Under the pieces are notes generated by a model. That model saw only the letters and a list, made by a program, of their open reading frames with translations. It did no database searches and had not been told where the DNA came from. Of a DNA stretch of 64,000 nt, positions 30,708 to 40,149 are shown piece by piece. The translations under genes were made by a program, and so were the position numbers. This stretch comes from Rhizobium sp. 32-5/1 (GTDB lineage: Bacteria; Pseudomonadota; Alphaproteobacteria; Rhizobiales; Rhizobiaceae), in assembly GCF_029537235.1 (NCBI RefSeq), contig NZ_CP120638.1, positions 992,001 through 1,056,000 on the forward strand. The letters run 5' to 3'. Within the stretch, counting starts at the first letter, position 1. Each line of letters opens with the position of its first letter.

Positions 30708-31844
30708 ATGATGACAACGATTTCGAAAGCGGCAGGCGCCGCCGCCCTGCTTCTTTCCTGGTATGACAGGCATCACCGCGATCTGCCGTGGCGGATTTCA
30801 CCCGTGATGGCAGCGCGTGGCATGCACCCTGATCCCTATCACATCTGGCTTTCCGAAGTGATGTTGCAGCAGACGACGGTGCAGGCGGTCAAAGCCTATT
30901 TCGAGAAATTCCGCAGGCTCTGGCCGACCGTCGCCGATCTGGCGGTTGCCGACACCGAAGAGGTCATGAAAGCCTGGGCGGGGCTCGGTTATTATGCCCG
31001 GGCGCGTAACCTGAAGAAATGCGCGGAGGCCGTCGCGCGCGATCATGGCGGCCGGTTTCCGGAAACGGAGGAAGGCTTGAAAGCGCTTCCGGGGATCGGC
31101 GACTACACCGCCGCAGCCGTCGCCGCCATCGCCTTCAACCGGCAGAGCGCCGTGCTCGACGGCAATGTTGAGCGGGTGATCTCGCGGCTTCATGCGATCG
31201 AAACACCCCTGCCCGCCGCCAAGCCGCAGATGCGGATGCTGGTAGCCGAGATGACGCCGCAGGACCGGCCGGGGGACTTTGCGCAGGGCATGATGGATCT
31301 CGGCGCAACGATCTGCACGCCGAAGCGCCCGGCCTGTGCGCTCTGTCCGCTGAACGATCACTGCCTGGCCCTGAAGACTGCGGATCCGGAAACTTTTCCG
31401 CGCAAGGCCGCAAAGAAGGACAAGCCGCTGCGTGTCGGTGCCGCCTTCGTCGCGGTGGATCAATCCGGCGCCGTCTATCTGCGCAAGCGCGCCGAGACAG
31501 GCCTGCTTGGCGGCATGACGGAGGTGCCCGGCACCGCCTGGACATCGCGGGTCGACGGCGACAATTCGATCGAGGCAAAACCCTTTCCGGCGCAATGGCA
31601 TGCCTGCGGCGCCATCAGTCATGTGTTCACGCATTTCGAATTGCGCCTGTCCGTCCATAGCGCCACGGTCGCACGCTCGGCGCAGATGATTGGTAGCGGC
31701 GAAAACGGCTGGTGGGAGCCCGCCGAAACGCTCGGTGCCCAGGCACTGCCGACGGTCATGAAAAAGGCAATTGCCCAGGCTATACCGCATGCTTTCAAAG
31801 ACGGTGCGGAGCCGAAAAGACAGGTGAGGAAAACCGCGACATGA
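30708..31844 (+). CDS. mutY: A/G-specific adenine DNA glycosylase MutY
   Basis: A 378-residue base-excision repair enzyme that removes A mispaired with 8-oxoguanine. It has the helix-hairpin-helix LPGIGDYTAAAVAAIAF, the catalytic Asp in VLDGNVERVI, the 4Fe-4S ligands CX6CX2CX5C in the segment from CTPKRPAC to PLNDHC, and a C-terminal NUDIX-like 8-oxoG recognition domain (GLLGGMTEVPG). Its stop overlaps the next start (ATGA), making an operon with the HAD gene. Confidence 0.95.
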   Translation: MMTTISKAAGAAALLLSWYDRHHRDLPWRISPVMAARGMHPDPYHIWLSEVMLQQTTVQAVKAYFEKFRRLWPTVADLAVADTEEVMKAWAGLGYYARARNLKKCAEAVARDHGGRFPETEEGLKALPGIGDYTAAAVAAIAFNRQSAVLDGNVERVISRLHAIETPLPAAKPQMRMLVAEMTPQDRPGDFAQGMMDLGATICTPKRPACALCPLNDHCLALKTADPETFPRKAAKKDKPLRVGAAFVAVDQSGAVYLRKRAETGLLGGMTEVPGTAWTSRVDGDNSIEAKPFPAQWHACGAISHVFTHFELRLSVHSATVARSAQMIGSGENGWWEPAETLGAQALPTVMKKAIAQAIPHAFKDGAEPKRQVRKTAT

Positions 31845-32458
31845 GCAGCATCGATATCCAGCACATCGTCTTCGACATCGGCAAGGTGCTGATTCACTAC
31901 GACCCGCATCTGCCGTTTTCGCGGATCATTCCTGACGATGCCGAGCGCAACTGGTTCTTTGCCAATGTCTGCACCCATGACTGGAACCTCGAACAGGATC
32001 GCGGCCGCAGCTGGCAGGAGGCCGAGGCGCTGCTGATCGCTGATCACCCCGAGCGCGAGGAACAGATCCGCGGCTTCCGCAAATGCTGGCATGAGATGGT
32101 GCCGCATGCCTATGTCGAGAGCGTCTCGATCATGGAAAGCCTGATCGCCAAGGGCCACGACGTCACCATGCTGACGAATTTTGCCGCCGACACGTTTCGG
32201 CATGCGCAGACGCTGTTTCCTTTCCTCACCCTACCACGCGGCGTCACCGTTTCGGGCGAGGTTGGCCTGATCAAGCCCGATCCGCAGATCTACCAACTAC
32301 ATGCGCAGACCTTCGATCTCGATCCAGCCGCGACGATCTTCATCGACGACAGCCTGCCGAATGTCGAAGGCGCGCGCGCCGCCGGCTGGCATGCGGTGCA
32401 TTTCACCGACGCGCAGACGTTGCAGAAGGACCTTGGCCGCCACGGCATCCCGATCTGA
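31841..32458 (+). CDS. HAD-superfamily hydrolase (YihX-like)
   Basis: A 205-residue phosphatase-fold protein. Motif I is VFDIGKVL (DxG, as in the YihX subgroup), motif II is MLTNF, the motif III lysine is in GLIKPDPQIY, and motif IV is FIDDSLPNVEGA. YihX-like enzymes dephosphorylate small sugar phosphates; the substrate here is not predictable. Translation is coupled to mutY by a four-base overlap. Confidence 0.85.
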   Translation: MSSIDIQHIVFDIGKVLIHYDPHLPFSRIIPDDAERNWFFANVCTHDWNLEQDRGRSWQEAEALLIADHPEREEQIRGFRKCWHEMVPHAYVESVSIMESLIAKGHDVTMLTNFAADTFRHAQTLFPFLTLPRGVTVSGEVGLIKPDPQIYQLHAQTFDLDPAATIFIDDSLPNVEGARAAGWHAVHFTDAQTLQKDLGRHGIPI

Positions 32459-32479
32459 ACGGTGCAAAAGGAAGAGATC

Positions 32480-32845
32480 ATGACCTATGACCCAGCCGAG
32501 CTTCTGATCCGCTACCACGACGCGATCAACGCGCTGGATTTTGCGGCGATCGAGGCTTTCTTTGTCGACAACGCGACATACTCCTCCGGTAAGATCGGCG
32601 CGGTCGAGGGCAAGGCGGTAATCCTTTCCGGCTTCCGCCGCTATTTCGACGAATATCCCGATCAGGTGGCGCGCGACAGCCTCGTGGAGACGGTTTCGCG
32701 CAATGCGGCCCGCGCCGTCTGGCATCTGGAAGCGACGAGTACCATCACGGGCGAGCGCCTGGTGCGCGACGGCGAGGAAACCATTACCTTCGACGCCGAC
32801 GGACGCATCCTTAAGGTCGAGGTCACGGACTACGCGACGGTCTGA
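32480..32845 (+). CDS. SnoaL-like/NTF2-fold protein
   Basis: A 121-residue alpha+beta cone-fold protein: helix LLIRYHDAINALDFAAIEAFF followed by strands NATYSSGKIGAVEG, AVWHLEATSTITGERLV and ITFDADGRILKVEVTDY. Such proteins are either enzymes or ligand binders; active-site residues are not diagnostic here. AAGGAAGAGATC precedes the ATG. It is the last gene of the mutY-HAD operon and is followed by a strong hairpin. Confidence 0.75.
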   Translation: MTYDPAELLIRYHDAINALDFAAIEAFFVDNATYSSGKIGAVEGKAVILSGFRRYFDEYPDQVARDSLVETVSRNAARAVWHLEATSTITGERLVRDGEETITFDADGRILKVEVTDYATV

Positions 32846-33306
32846 AACCGTTCATCAAACACTGCTGTCGGGCCAGCGATCTCACTTGGTCAATCACCGC
32901 GAAGTAGACGCCCGGGGCTCTCGCGAACCCCGGGCGCTTATGTTCTTGCCCGGGACTGAAGGTACAAAAACCGCACAAGAATTTATGACTTGCCGACAGA
33001 GGACCGAAGCAGCACTTGCGTGGTTGATCACGACTGCCCGACCCATAGCGATAGTAGGGGAAAGATGGTTAAGAGGGTCTAAAAGACCTTCACGTCGCCG
33101 ACAATTTCGATGGCCAGAGTTTTTGCTGCGCGCAGCAAAGCGGCGCGAACCCAAATCGGAACATTGCGGCTGACTCGCCCCTGGTTCCGGACCGCAGTAT
33201 AGCAATCCGTGTGCCCTTCCGGCAGGCCCGGAAAGGCGAAGTGGGAGGACCGGCACAACCCTTCGCCGAAGCGAGTTCGCCATGGAGCCCCTTCACCAAC
33301 CTTCGT
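32846..33306. other. 461-bp convergent intergenic region rich in palindromes
   Basis: No convincing gene. It holds the GC-rich hairpin at 32910-32935; a small hairpin GGTCT-AAA-AGACC at 33077-33089; a perfect 18-bp palindrome TTTGCTGCGCGCAGCAAA at 33122-33139; and nested stems at 33211-33256 (outer GTGCC/GGCAC, inner CCTTCCGG/CCGGAAAGG). They could be terminators, a repeat element or a small RNA. Confidence 0.5.
32910..32935 (+). terminator. Hairpin terminator after the mutY operon
   Basis: GCCCGGGG, a 10-nt loop and CCCCGGGC form a perfect 8-bp stem 65 bp after the stop. The tail (GCTTATGTTCTT) is only moderately T-rich, so termination may be partly Rho-assisted. Confidence 0.6.
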
Positions 33307-33510
33307 TCAGGAGATGCGGCGATTGTTCGACATTGCTGCCGATGCTTCGATGAGGGATGCGGCAATGGCTCTCGCCAGCAGCAAGCCGTTTTCGCGGATG
33401 GCATTGTGATCGAAACTGCGGGCGGATTTGGCGAGGTCCATGCCTTCGCGCTGCAGGATCTGCTGCGCCCGATAGATGGCCCAGTTATTGACGTCATCGC
33501 GCTCGTTCAT
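33307..33510 (-). CDS. Small conserved-looking protein of unknown function
   Basis: A 67-residue basic helical protein (MNERDDVNNWAIYRAQQIL, then SFDHNAIRENGLLLARAIA). No family is recognised; there is no signal or membrane segment. It has acceptable alphaproteobacterial codon use and is co-oriented with ccrM, 237 bp away. AT-rich sequence with a possible promoter lies between the two. Confidence 0.55.
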   Translation of the reverse strand: MNERDDVNNWAIYRAQQILQREGMDLAKSARSFDHNAIRENGLLLARAIAASLIEASAAMSNNRRIS

Positions 33511-33747
33511 GGCGCTTCCCCCAGGCTAAATCATTTAGCGGTTTTGCTTCGGCTCCGAACGAAATCCGGCCTACTCGGGAACATCAAGCGAATCGCAAGA
33601 GCGTGATTCAACATGGCGCATTGGTCGCTTTTTTGAAGACTAATTTATCAACTACGAATAGTTGTTGTTTTTGGCCAAGAACCATAAACAACGACCCGCG
33701 CGAGGCAATCGCGCAGGTCGCAAACTCATACTAGCAATGAAGTAACT

Positions 33748-34920
<1,173 letters not shown>

Positions 34921-35113
34921 TTATGGTTACCGAACTTGGTTACCAAAGACTGAAAGCATTGCCGAATAATCGAAATATTCTCGCCGCGGCACGGATTGAT
35001 GCGAATAGAACGGGCACCCGCGCCGTTAACCGAACTGTGTTTGCGAGGGCAATTGCCGTGTCTTGCGGGCCATGCGACATTGGCGGGCGCAGAGCCTTGA
35101 CGGGGAGAGTGAC

Positions 35114-36787
35114 GTGCGGTTTTCAAGCATCTTTGCCTTCGGCCTATTCATCCTGTCTTCCACGTTTGCCCAGGCAGCCGAGCGCACCATCGTGGTGCTG
35201 GATGCCTCGGGCTCGATGTGGGGACAGATCGACGGCCGTTCCAAGATCGAGATCGCCCGCGAGACGCTGGGCACGGTGCTGCAATCCGTTCCCAAGGACA
35301 CGGAGCTCGGGCTGATGGTCTACGGGCATCGGGACAAGGGTTCCTGCTCGGACATCCAGCTTGTCGTGCCACCCGCAGCCGGCACCGGACAGGAGATCGC
35401 CGATTTCGTCAATACGATCACGCCGAAGGGCAAGACGCCGCTGACGCAGTCTGTGCGCGAGGCGGCGGACGCGCTGAAATACACAGAGGAAAAGGCAACC
35501 GTCGTGCTTCTGACAGACGGGCTCGAGACCTGCGAGGCCGACCCTTGCGCGCTCGCCGCCGAACTCGAGAGCAAGGGCGTGGATTTCACCGCCCATGTCG
35601 TCGGCTTCGGGCTGACGCAGGAGGAAGGCAAGCAGGTCGCCTGCCTTGCCGAAGGCACGGGCGGCCAGTATTTCCAGGCCTCGGATGCCGAACAGCTGGT
35701 CGCGGCACTTGCCGCAACCGTTGCGGCCCCGCCGGTCGTCAAGCAGAGGACCGAACCGGTTGAGCCGGTCGAGGCTGTCGAGCCGGTCAAGCTTGAGTAT
35801 AACGCCATGCTCGACAGCACGCTTTCGGAAGGCGGCCCCTCGCTCGGCGATATCAACGATGTGCAGTGGAAGATCTTCAAGGCCGGCGCGGACGGCCAGC
35901 CGGAAGGCGACTACATCGCGCTCGAATACAAGGGGGCCTATACCGCGACCTATCCTGCCGGAAAATACATCGCGGAAGTGATCCTCAACAACACGATCGA
36001 ACGCAAGGTGCCGTTTGAGATCAAGGATGGCGAGGTGGTAAAACCGCTCGTCAATTTTGATGCAGGTTCCGTGATCATTACGCCGAAACGCACGCCGCAG
36101 GATACGGAAGCCGACGCGAGTGCAGCCGTGGAGATCGGCTTCGACGACTATTCGACGACCTATTACGGCACCGCGAAATTCTATGCCGCAGCCGGCAGCG
36201 TGCGCCTGAAGGGCACGATCGGTCCGGCGATCGTCGAGGACACGGTCACCGTCAAGGCCGGCGAGACGGTCGAGCATGACCTCGTCATCGGCTCGGGTGT
36301 CATCGACAACAAGGCTGTTTATTCCGACGGCGGCCTGCCGGTGGAATCCTCCGCAATCTTCTTCGAGATCGTTTCGGCAACCAAGGACATCAACGGCGAA
36401 CGCAAGCGCTACGGCAGCACCTATGGCACGGGAACGAAACTGGATACGCCGATCGGCGATTTCATCCTCGTCGCCCGGCTCGGCGAGGTGCAGGCGGAGA
36501 CACCGTTCTCGATCAAGGCAGGCGAACGCAAGGACGTGACCGTCAATCTCAACGCCGGGGTCCTCGCGATCACTGCGCCGGGTGCGGACAAGATCGAGAT
36601 TATCGCAGCGAAGAAGGACATCCAGGGAAAGCAGGATGTTCTCGTCACCACCTATGGCGTGGAATACACCGAGACCCTGCCGCCCGGCGACTATATCGTG
36701 CGCGCCAGCTATACCGGCGACGTAGCACCCAAGGAAGCGCCCGCGACGGTGAAGGCTGCCGAGCGGACGGAAGTGACGGTGCAGTAG
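35114..36787 (+). CDS. Secreted von Willebrand factor A-domain protein
   Basis: A 557-residue protein with a signal peptide (residues 1-21, ending AQAA). The VWA domain follows directly, with a complete MIDAS DxSxS (VLDASGSMWG), a conserved TPLTQSV and LLTDGLETC. A Pro/Glu/Val linker (about 225-245) precedes four repeated beta-sandwich-like units, each with a core such as YPAGKYIAEVILN, VKAGETVEHDLVI or LPPGDYIVRASY, which resemble carboxypeptidase-regulatory/PEGA-like repeats. GTG 35114 follows GGGGAGAGTGAC. It is probably periplasmic; the ligand is unknown. Confidence 0.8.
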   Translation: MRFSSIFAFGLFILSSTFAQAAERTIVVLDASGSMWGQIDGRSKIEIARETLGTVLQSVPKDTELGLMVYGHRDKGSCSDIQLVVPPAAGTGQEIADFVNTITPKGKTPLTQSVREAADALKYTEEKATVVLLTDGLETCEADPCALAAELESKGVDFTAHVVGFGLTQEEGKQVACLAEGTGGQYFQASDAEQLVAALAATVAAPPVVKQRTEPVEPVEAVEPVKLEYNAMLDSTLSEGGPSLGDINDVQWKIFKAGADGQPEGDYIALEYKGAYTATYPAGKYIAEVILNNTIERKVPFEIKDGEVVKPLVNFDAGSVIITPKRTPQDTEADASAAVEIGFDDYSTTYYGTAKFYAAAGSVRLKGTIGPAIVEDTVTVKAGETVEHDLVIGSGVIDNKAVYSDGGLPVESSAIFFEIVSATKDINGERKRYGSTYGTGTKLDTPIGDFILVARLGEVQAETPFSIKAGERKDVTVNLNAGVLAITAPGADKIEIIAAKKDIQGKQDVLVTTYGVEYTETLPPGDYIVRASYTGDVAPKEAPATVKAAERTEVTVQ

Positions 36788-36794
36788 CACGGCT

Positions 36795-36813
36795 GCCGGG
36801 CCGTTCGCCCGGC
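36795..36813. terminator. Hairpin between the convergent VWA and monooxygenase genes
   Basis: GCCGGGC, loop CGTTC, GCCCGGC makes a perfect 7-bp stem just after the VWA stop. There is no T-run on the plus side; the minus side has ATTTTGAT ahead of the stem. It is a possible bidirectional or Rho-assisted terminator. Confidence 0.4.
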
Positions 36814-36822
36814 GCATCAAAA

Positions 36823-37188
36823 TCAACTCAAGTCCCCTTCCCGTCCCTGGTGAAACGCGCGGCTGTCCGCAGGCGCCTCTTCCCGCTCCGTCATGCCATA
36901 GTCGCGGATGACGCCGGCGATGCGCAGGCGGTAGTCGGCGAAGGTACCGTCGCGGCCGGCCGCCTGGGCGGCGCGGTGTTCCGGCCCGTTGCGCCATGTT
37001 GCGATCGCCGCTTCGTCGCGCCAGAAGGACAGGGAGAGGATCTTGCCGGGAAATTTCAGGCTTTCGAACCGCTCGATCGACAGGAAGCCGTCGATCCTGT
37101 CGAGCCGCATGTGCAATTGCGCGGCCAGATCGAGATAGGTGTTGCGTCGGCCATAGACGGGCGTGACTTCGAAGATGACGGCAATCAC
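36823..37188 (-). CDS. Antibiotic-biosynthesis-monooxygenase (ABM) fold protein
   Basis: A 121-residue ferredoxin-like alpha/beta barrel: IAVIFEVTP at the start, GFLSIERFESLKFPGKILSLSFWRDEAAIATW in the core (key residues: the final Trp of the motif and RNGPEHRAAQ). ABM proteins are small cofactor-free oxygenases or haem-binding proteins. Its start overlaps the stop of the NIPSNAP gene upstream by four bases, so the two form an operon facing the ArsR-type regulator. Confidence 0.8.
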   Translation of the reverse strand: MIAVIFEVTPVYGRRNTYLDLAAQLHMRLDRIDGFLSIERFESLKFPGKILSLSFWRDEAAIATWRNGPEHRAAQAAGRDGTFADYRLRIAGVIRDYGMTEREEAPADSRAFHQGREGDLS

Positions 37189-37514
37189 AGCGACACCGTT
37201 TGCGCATGCGGGGCAGAAACGTTTTTCAGGAAAATACGGTCTTCTTTCAAGATGAAGCGCTTTTCGCGGGCGAACCGGTAGTTTTCAGCACCAAGCGGAT
37301 CGGCTTTCAGGCTGGCGCGATAGGTCTCGTAAGCTGCGAGGCTTTCAATGTTGTAGACGCCGTAAGCCGTGGTCGACGAGCCCTCGTGCGGGGCGAAATA
37401 ACCGATGAGATCGGCCCCGTTGCGCGGGATCGCCTGTCCCCAGTTGCGGGCATAGGTGGTGAAATCGTCCTGTGCGAACGGATCGATCTCATAGCGGATG
37501 AAGCAGGTAATCAT
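37185..37514 (-). CDS. NIPSNAP-family protein
   Basis: A 109-residue dimeric alpha/beta-barrel protein (MITCFIRYEIDPFAQDDFTTY, then LIGYFAPHEGSSTTAYGVY and LKADPLGAENYRFAR). I choose ATG 37514 because AAGGAGACCTCG precedes it. NIPSNAP proteins are related to ABM folds; catalytic function is unclear. It is the first gene of a two-gene operon and diverges from the ArsR-type gene with 72 bp between them. Confidence 0.8.
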   Translation of the reverse strand: MITCFIRYEIDPFAQDDFTTYARNWGQAIPRNGADLIGYFAPHEGSSTTAYGVYNIESLAAYETYRASLKADPLGAENYRFAREKRFILKEDRIFLKNVSAPHAQTVSL

Positions 37515-37586
37515 CGAGGTCTCCTTTGTTTCGATGATGCCTTGTGCCATCTTGAATGCGCTTCATGCTTCGGTTAGCATCGAAGT

Positions 37587-38273
37587 ATGAAAGAAGGACC
37601 GGACATAGCCCAGATCGGCGCGCTTATCGGCGACCCCGCCCGCGCCAACATGCTGACCGCCCTGATGAGCGGCAAGGCGCTGACGGCGACAGAGCTTGCC
37701 GGAACGGCGGGTATCACGCTGCAAACCGCAAGCTCGCATCTGTCGAAACTGGAAGCCGGTGGATTGATCGGCCAGCGTAAGCAGGGCCGGCACCGCTATT
37801 TCACGCTGTCGGACGACGAGGTTGGCCTTTTGCTCGAAAGCCTGATGGGCTTTGCTGCCAGCCGCGGCTTTACCCGCCACCGCACCGGCCCGAAGGACCC
37901 GGCGCTGCGCAAGGCGCGGGTCTGCTACAATCATCTGGCCGGCGACTACGGGGTGCGCATGCTCGACAGTCTTGTCGCCGAGGAAGTGATTGCCGGTGTC
38001 GGCGACGACCTGGCGTTGACGGAAGCCGGTGGTGAAAAGATGGTCGCGCTTGGCATCGATCTCTCAGCCCTGACGAAACAGCGGCGACCCGTTTGCCGCA
38101 CCTGCCTCGACTGGAGCGAGCGGCGGTCGCATCTGGCCGGCTCGCTCGGCGAGGCGCTGCTTTCGATGTTTCTCGAAAAGGGATGGGCAAGACGCGAAGC
38201 CGACAGTCGCGCGATACACTTCACGGCTGCCGGCGAAAAGGCCTTTTCAGCCCTGTTCAGCGAGTCTGGCTGA
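37587..38273 (+). CDS. ArsR-type winged-helix regulator with C-terminal extension
   Basis: A 228-residue protein. Residues 8-85 are an ArsR-like winged helix (ARANMLTALMSGKALTATELA, recognition part TLQTASSHLSKLEAGGLI, wing RKQGRHRYFTL). The remaining 140 residues are a second helical region with CRTCLDWSERRSHLAG, where two cysteines could sense a metal or oxidant; this is inference. Divergence from the NIPSNAP-ABM pair suggests that it controls them. Its 3' end overlaps the convergent DUF1284 gene by 27 bp. Confidence 0.8.
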   Translation: MKEGPDIAQIGALIGDPARANMLTALMSGKALTATELAGTAGITLQTASSHLSKLEAGGLIGQRKQGRHRYFTLSDDEVGLLLESLMGFAASRGFTRHRTGPKDPALRKARVCYNHLAGDYGVRMLDSLVAEEVIAGVGDDLALTEAGGEKMVALGIDLSALTKQRRPVCRTCLDWSERRSHLAGSLGEALLSMFLEKGWARREADSRAIHFTAAGEKAFSALFSESG

Positions 38274-38726
38274 AGCGACCAGAACATCTGGAAAGCCTTT
38301 GTCCGCGACGTCGGTACACAGCGGCGACCATTCGCAGCCAGTGCAGCCGGAGCGGATATCGCCGGCACGAAAGGCGTGGCGTAGCCGCGCGAGGAGATCG
38401 GCATCGGGCGTGATTAGGCTGCCCTCGACAACCGGCCTTGCCAGCAGCTGCGATACGGCAATCGCGGCCTTTTCATCGCGGTCGATGACGCTTTCCTGAA
38501 GACAGTGCTCTTCGGGAAGGCCTGCAAGCGGCGCGCAGATATCGTCCGGCCCGCAGACAATCTCGATCGTCTCTCCGCCCGAGAGCCGGGCGGCGATCCG
38601 CCGGTAATTTTCGGTGAATGCCGGCGTATAGCCCTTGCCGATGAAGGTCAGCATGCAGAGCAGATGATGGGCGCGCAGGCGGACTGTCACGTTGGAACGA
38701 CCTCGTTTTTGCGGCCCCTTGAACAT
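38247..38726 (-). CDS. DUF1284 protein
   Basis: A 159-residue protein starting VRLRAHHLLCMLTFIGKGYTP after a short N-terminus; this HHLLC segment is the DUF1284 hallmark. A second Cys cluster near the C-terminus (SGCTGCEWSPLC) suggests an Fe-S or zinc site. No function is known. The start at ATG 38726 is the nearest one to the conserved region and has a weak ribosome site. Confidence 0.75.
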   Translation of the reverse strand: MFKGPQKRGRSNVTVRLRAHHLLCMLTFIGKGYTPAFTENYRRIAARLSGGETIEIVCGPDDICAPLAGLPEEHCLQESVIDRDEKAAIAVSQLLARPVVEGSLITPDADLLARLRHAFRAGDIRSGCTGCEWSPLCTDVADKGFPDVLVASARLAEQG

Positions 38727-38894
38727 ACGGCAGGCGGCAATCTCCGCCTTTATTGCCGCGCTGCCGGGCAGATGTCGAGGGTGCGGCAACGCATTGCATG
38801 GCAGCCACCCGTTGTTGGCGGTTGAGGTTTGAGCCGCCATCGTGTAAGTCGCGGCCATCCTCCCCAAGCGATCGCCTCAAAGGAATTTACCGGC

Positions 38895-39590
38895 ATGACC
38901 AGCATCGACCTCATTCTTTTCGACTGCGACGGTGTTCTTGTCGATTCCGAAATCATCGCCTCGCAAGTCGATGCCGGGCTTTTGACCGAGGCCGGTTTTC
39001 CAATCAGTGCCGAGGAAATAGCCGAGCGCTTTGCCGGCATGACATGGCACAACATCCTTCTCGCCATCGAGAAGGAAGCCGACATTCCGCTTTCGGCCAA
39101 CCTCATATCCAAGAACGAGGCCATCCTCGACAAGCGGCTGGCAAGCGACCTGACCATTATCGACGGCGTCAAGCCGATGCTGACGCAGATCAAGCTGCCG
39201 CACGGCATCTGCTCCAATTCGACATCGGCACGGCTGGCGATGATGCTCGGAAAAGCCGGAATCAAGGATCATTTCGGCGTGCATATCTATTCGGCCCGCG
39301 ATCTCGGCGAAGACCGGGTCAAGCCGAAGCCGGACATCTACCTGCACGGCGCCAAGATGTTTGGTACCGATCCTTCGCGGGTTCTGGTGATCGAGGATTC
39401 CGTGCATGGCGTTCACGCCGCCCGTGCTGCAGGCATGCGCGTCGTCGGCTTCACCGGGGGCAGCCACACCTATCCGTCGCATGCCGACAAACTGACGGAG
39501 GCTGGCGCCGAGACGGTAATTTCGCGTATGGGCGCGCTTCCCGGCGTCATCGCCGCACTGTCGGAATGGTCGGAAGAACTGATCGCCTGA
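38895..39590 (+). CDS. HAD-superfamily phosphatase (subfamily IA, phosphoglycolate-phosphatase-like)
   Basis: A 231-residue phosphatase: motif I LILFDCDGVLVDSE, motif II GICSNSTSA, motif III lysine DRVKPKPDIY, motif IV VIEDSVHGVHAARAAGM, then a glycine-rich GFTGGSHTYP. This pattern is common to beta-phosphoglucomutase/phosphoglycolate phosphatase relatives such as rhizobial CbbY/GS1-like enzymes. AAAGGAATTTACCGGC precedes ATG 38895. It is monocistronic. Confidence 0.85.
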   Translation: MTSIDLILFDCDGVLVDSEIIASQVDAGLLTEAGFPISAEEIAERFAGMTWHNILLAIEKEADIPLSANLISKNEAILDKRLASDLTIIDGVKPMLTQIKLPHGICSNSTSARLAMMLGKAGIKDHFGVHIYSARDLGEDRVKPKPDIYLHGAKMFGTDPSRVLVIEDSVHGVHAARAAGMRVVGFTGGSHTYPSHADKLTEAGAETVISRMGALPGVIAALSEWSEELIA

Positions 39591-39638
39591 AGCCTGTTGC
39601 GCATTGAAAGCGCGAAAGACCGCTCAGAAGAGCGTCGC

Positions 39639-40100
39639 CTAGATTGGCCCGAAACGTCGAAGCACGCGCCTGACAATCTGCCAGGCGCCGACGGCTGTTC
39701 TCGCCACAGGGGAGAGGAAGCGCGGCTGGGCAAGGCAGGGCAATACGAAAGCCTCGATGTCGGCAAGGGCTTCGGCAATCGCAGCTTCAACCTGCCCCGG
39801 ATCGTCGGGAAGATAGCGGTACCAGTGATCCTGCCGTTCTGGTCGAAGCATGCCGATGCGCATGCGCCAACGGCAGTCATGCTCGGCAACCCAGGCGTCG
39901 GGCGCCAAAAGATCGGGTGTCACGCCGACATTGACCGTGAATCGGGCGTCAAGAACGGTATTGTTGCTTGATCGCTGGAAAGAGATCACCTGGACTTCAC
40001 CGTCCCGGCGCCGATTCCAGCTCTGGCCACGCCGGACGAACCCTTCGGCCTTCAGCCTCGGCGCGATCTTCCGACCAACGGCCTGTTCAAAAGCACCCAT
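39639..40100 (-). CDS. DUF4304-type protein
   Basis: A 153-residue soluble protein: KAEGFVRRGQSWNRRRDGEVQVI at the N-terminus followed by VISFQRSSNNTVLDARFTVNVGV, the pattern of DUF4304 (key residues: G-F-x-x-x-G-x-x-W/Y and F-T-V-N-x-G). The family is linked in some genomes to contact-dependent toxin immunity, but nothing around this gene supports that role. Function is unknown. Confidence 0.7.
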   Translation of the reverse strand: MGAFEQAVGRKIAPRLKAEGFVRRGQSWNRRRDGEVQVISFQRSSNNTVLDARFTVNVGVTPDLLAPDAWVAEHDCRWRMRIGMLRPERQDHWYRYLPDDPGQVEAAIAEALADIEAFVLPCLAQPRFLSPVARTAVGAWQIVRRVLRRFGPI

Positions 40101-40149
40101 TGATGCCGTTCCGCTTCGCGCCGGACCTTCGGGTCTGGTCCGCCTTCAA

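Noticed and set aside
33205-33260. Resemblance to the conserved loop of SRP RNA (CAGGCCCGGAAAGG)
   Set aside because: The symmetric loop and the AGCAG side of the SRP core are absent and the outer stem does not fit; kept only as an unassigned structured region.
32894-33283. 130-codon minus-strand frame in the palindrome-rich region
   Set aside because: The composition is not protein-like (Arg/Ser/Pro-rich), it spans several stem-loops and has no ribosome site.
35144-37207. 687-codon minus-strand frame opposite the VWA gene
   Set aside because: It is an antisense shadow; it also covers the ABM gene in a different frame.
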